In this document: one piece after another, positions 6,437 through 7,798 of the stretch
How the letters are laid out: every line of letters starts with the position of its first letter
How positions within the stretch are numbered: the first letter of the stretch is position 1
NCBI GenBank assembly: GCA_030631415.1
Contig: DAOVLE010000234.1
Location: 1 to 7,798 of the forward strand
Length of the DNA stretch: 7,798 nucleotides
Source of the DNA: JAAEQG01 sp023133475
GTDB taxonomy: Bacteria; Planctomycetota; Phycisphaerae; UBA1845
Direction of reading: 5' to 3'
Made by a program: the position numbers and the translations under genes
Notes under the pieces: generated by a model
What the model was told of the DNA's origin: nothing
The model's input: only the letters and a program-made list of their open reading frames with translations
Database searches by the model: none

Positions 6437-7311
6437 CGCCGCACCTCCTTTCCGCCCTCGAGCAAGGGACGGGCGGGATCCTCCACTTTCCGGGGGAGCG
6501 GGGCTTCACGCCGCGGGACCGTCCGGGGAGCGCCGTTCTCGGCCCGGTGGCGGTCGAGGTCTTTCTGCATGTCGGAGCGCTTGAGGGGGACGGGCGTGTA
6601 CTCGACCAGGACACGGCGCCCGGCCGGTGCGGCAAGCTGATGATCCCGACTCGCCGCCAGCACGGGGTGCAGGAGTGCCACAAACTCGTCACGAGAGAGA
6701 GCTTGGGGCGGGTCGGGCTCCGCAGGCCCGAAGTTCACCCGGACGTTACGCGCCTCGCGCAGGTGCGGATGGGCCTTCCCCTGGCATCCGCGGGCGACCT
6801 GCAGGAAGCCGTCGCCGTCGACACCGACAATGGGTTCGGCGACCCCATGCCGTTCGTAGACGATGCGCTCGACGCCGTCGCGGTCGGCCCGCACCAGAAA
6901 GGCCCCCTGGTACAACCCGACTACCGGAAACGTCTTGTACGACGGCAACAGGCAGAGAATCCACTTGTCGCCCACACGGAAGTCGGGGGCGCAGCACACC
7001 TGCATGCGCATCTCTCCGACCGTGCCGCCGGGGACCGTCAGCGAAAACGCATCACCCGCGTCGGGAAGCGCCCCTTTGAGATACGCGACCTGCGCGAACG
7101 TCACCTCGGATTCAATGCGGCGCGGATCGGCCGCCCAGTACGAGCGGACCGACGCCACCACGCCTTCAATGACTTGCCCGGAGTGATCCGCGAGCGTCTC
7201 GACGGTCATTGGTTGCACGCTGCTGGCCCGAGCATTCGAGACCGACAACGCCATACAGATACCGACGATCGCCAACAGCAGTCCAATGGAGTTCTTGTGA
7301 GTGATCAACAT
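6433..7311 (-). CDS. Exported protein of unknown function, partner gene of the downstream matrixin-like protease
   Basis: Encodes 292 aa. Residues 1-29 form a Sec-type signal peptide: a short basic start, a hydrophobic core LLLAIVGICMAL, and an ARA|SS cleavage site. The mature part has one compact region, about residues 36-143, with a predicted beta-rich pattern: V-I-E-G-V-V-A-S-V at 47-55, VTFAQVAYLKG at 70-80, TVPGGTVG at 92-99, and an adjacent CC at 106-107. I recall this type ('...GxVxxVxSxW...VxLKG...PGGxxG...') being found next to matrixin-family proteases in other bacteria, but I cannot name a family. The tail from about 230 is proline- and charge-rich and probably disordered. I chose the second ATG of ATGATG at 7311 because GGAGGG at 7316-7321 is correctly spaced for it. 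The first ATG (7314) is only about 1-2 bases from that site, and a start at 7368 would put a basic extension before the signal peptide. The stop overlaps the next gene's start by 4 bases, so translation is likely coupled. Real gene: very likely; function: unknown. Confidence 0.85.
   Translation of the reverse strand: MLITHKNSIGLLLAIVGICMALSVSNARASSVQPMTVETLADHSGQVIEGVVASVRSYWAADPRRIESEVTFAQVAYLKGALPDAGDAFSLTVPGGTVGEMRMQVCCAPDFRVGDKWILCLLPSYKTFPVVGLYQGAFLVRADRDGVERIVYERHGVAEPIVGVDGDGFLQVARGCQGKAHPHLREARNVRVNFGPAEPDPPQALSRDEFVALLHPVLAASRDHQLAAPAGRRVLVEYTPVPLKRSDMQKDLDRHRAENGAPRTVPRREAPLPRKVEDPARPLLEGGKEVRR
6443..6450 (-). promoter_or_regulatory. Strong Shine-Dalgarno of the protease gene inside the end of gene A
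   Basis: Reads AAGGAGGT on the minus strand, six bases before the ATG at 6436. These bases are the Lys-Glu-Val codons of gene A's C-terminal GGKEVRR, so the site lies wholly inside the upstream coding region. This supports coupled or re-initiating translation. Confidence 0.85.
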
Positions 7312-7315
7312 CATA

Positions 7316-7321
7316 CCCTCC
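7316..7321 (-). promoter_or_regulatory. Ribosome binding site that decides the start of gene A
   Basis: Reads GGAGGG on the minus strand, followed by T and then ATGATG. The distance suits the second ATG (7311) better than the first (7314). Confidence 0.6.
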
Positions 7322-7440
7322 GTCTCAGACCCGGGTGGGCAACGGGATCGAAACGATCGCGCGGGCACGTGACCCGCCCCAATGGCCCCACTCCCTTGGT
7401 GCTGCCGACACGAAAGCCACCGAGACAGCCGAGAAATGGG

Positions 7441-7471
7441 TCAGGGATCGGCTCGTCCGCATATTCCCTGA
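7441..7471. repeat. Inverted repeat TCAGGGA / TCCCTGA in the putative operon leader
   Basis: Perfect seven-base-pair stem (7441-7447 with 7465-7471) with a 17-base loop. If the upstream promoter is real, this lies in the 5' leader. It could be an RNA stem or a dyad operator. Confidence 0.35.
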
Positions 7472-7502
7472 TCGTTGGGGGCCCATCCTTATTAGTAGCT
7501 GT

Positions 7503-7531
7503 ATCGTACCGCATCCGATGGGCAAACTCAA
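7503..7531 (-). promoter_or_regulatory. Candidate promoter for the three-gene operon
   Basis: On the minus strand TTGAGT (7531-7526) is followed after 17 bases by TACGAT (7508-7503). Each box matches four of six sigma70 consensus positions. The leader to gene A would be about 185 bases long and would contain the 7441-7471 stem. Confidence 0.3.
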
Positions 7532-7685
7532 CCACCTTTGCGAGAGGATACCGCTCCACAGGCCGCCCATGCGGGTCCGGCCCGTTATCGGCGGGTGGCA
7601 CGTACCTGAAAGAGTTCGATTGTCAAGAAGTTTTCCTGCATTTTGTCGTAACGTTATCATGCAATCATCATACACCTTCCCCGGT

Positions 7686-7766
7686 CCGTGGGCTGCGTGC
7701 CTACGGAATGGAGTGTTCCTGTGGCTCCTGGGGGCGGGGAGCGTTGCATGTTCTACGTGCCCACGG
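7686..7766. repeat. Inverted and direct repeat cluster around CCGTGGGC / GCCCACGG
   Basis: CCGTGGGC (7686-7693) can pair with GCCTACGG (7699-7706, one G-U) and matches perfectly the inverse GCCCACGG (7759-7766). The two right arms also form a direct repeat, CGTGCCTACGGA and CGTGCCCACGGA (11 of 12). It resembles a dispersed intergenic palindrome family; only local copies are visible. Confidence 0.4.
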
Positions 7767-7798
7767 ATTCCTGGCCATCATTTACGTGACGGAGCGCC

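Larger units (their letters stand above)
7315..7798. other. Region upstream of the operon
   Basis: Contains a candidate promoter for the operon, several short inverted repeats, a TTGACA box on the minus strand (7621-7626) with no good -10 partner, and AT-richer sequence around 7620-7675. A 96-codon minus-strand frame (7601-7311, GTG start, no good ribosome site) ends by overlapping the first ATG of gene A. I do not call it a gene. The final ~110 bases show an imperfectly repeated inverted motif. Confidence 0.5.

Noticed and set aside
5702..6640. 312-codon open frame on the plus strand
   Set aside because: Antisense to the catalytic domain and the end of gene A. The opposite strand carries the intact HExxHxxGxxH motif and coupled starts, so this is a shadow.
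7598..7626. TTGACA box on the minus strand as the main operon promoter
   Set aside because: The -35 is perfect, but at 16-18 bases the partner sequence (TACGTG/ACGTGC) is a poor -10, so I prefer the 7503-7531 pair.
7325..7675. 116-codon minus-strand frame (GTG start) just upstream of gene A
   Set aside because: No protein-like pattern, poor ribosome site, and it conflicts with another equally weak frame in the same region.

Overview
The window is high-GC bacterial DNA carrying three secreted-protein genes, all on the minus strand and reading from right to left. The style of the proteins points to a Planctomycetota bacterium, probably Phycisphaerae-like and probably an environmental or metagenomic genome: dockerin-type DxDxDG calcium loops in non-cellulosomal proteins, GACC six-cysteine repeats, and a 'WDG...YAGG' propeller. 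This placement comes from recalled family resemblance, not from a database search.

Layout from the promoter side: 7315-7798 is a non-coding or weakly coding upstream region with one plausible promoter (7503-7531) and several inverted repeats. Gene A (7311-6433) encodes a 292-aa exported protein of unknown function. Gene B (6436-2312) encodes a 1374-aa exported, multi-domain matrixin-like zinc metalloprotease. It overlaps gene A by 4 bases (ATGA), and its strong Shine-Dalgarno lies inside the last codons of gene A. Gene C (2245-365) follows after 66 bases with no visible terminator. It encodes a 626-aa exported seven-bladed propeller protein with two Ig-like domains and a C-terminal dockerin-type module. 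1-364 is intergenic and holds small hairpins and an orphan sigma70-type promoter on the plus strand, pointing at the 3' end of gene C.

The simplest reading is one operon for three exported proteins: a small partner (A), a very acidic, disulfide-rich calcium- and zinc-binding protease (B), and a putative binding or scaffold protein (C). B and C share the dockerin-like calcium module, which may serve a common surface or matrix role. I see no defence system, CRISPR array, transposase, tRNA or rRNA. The most unusual content is the architecture of protein B: a mid-chain dockerin-like module, ten cysteine repeats, a 246-residue composite duplication, and only six lysines in 1374 residues. The A/B coupling is also worth attention.
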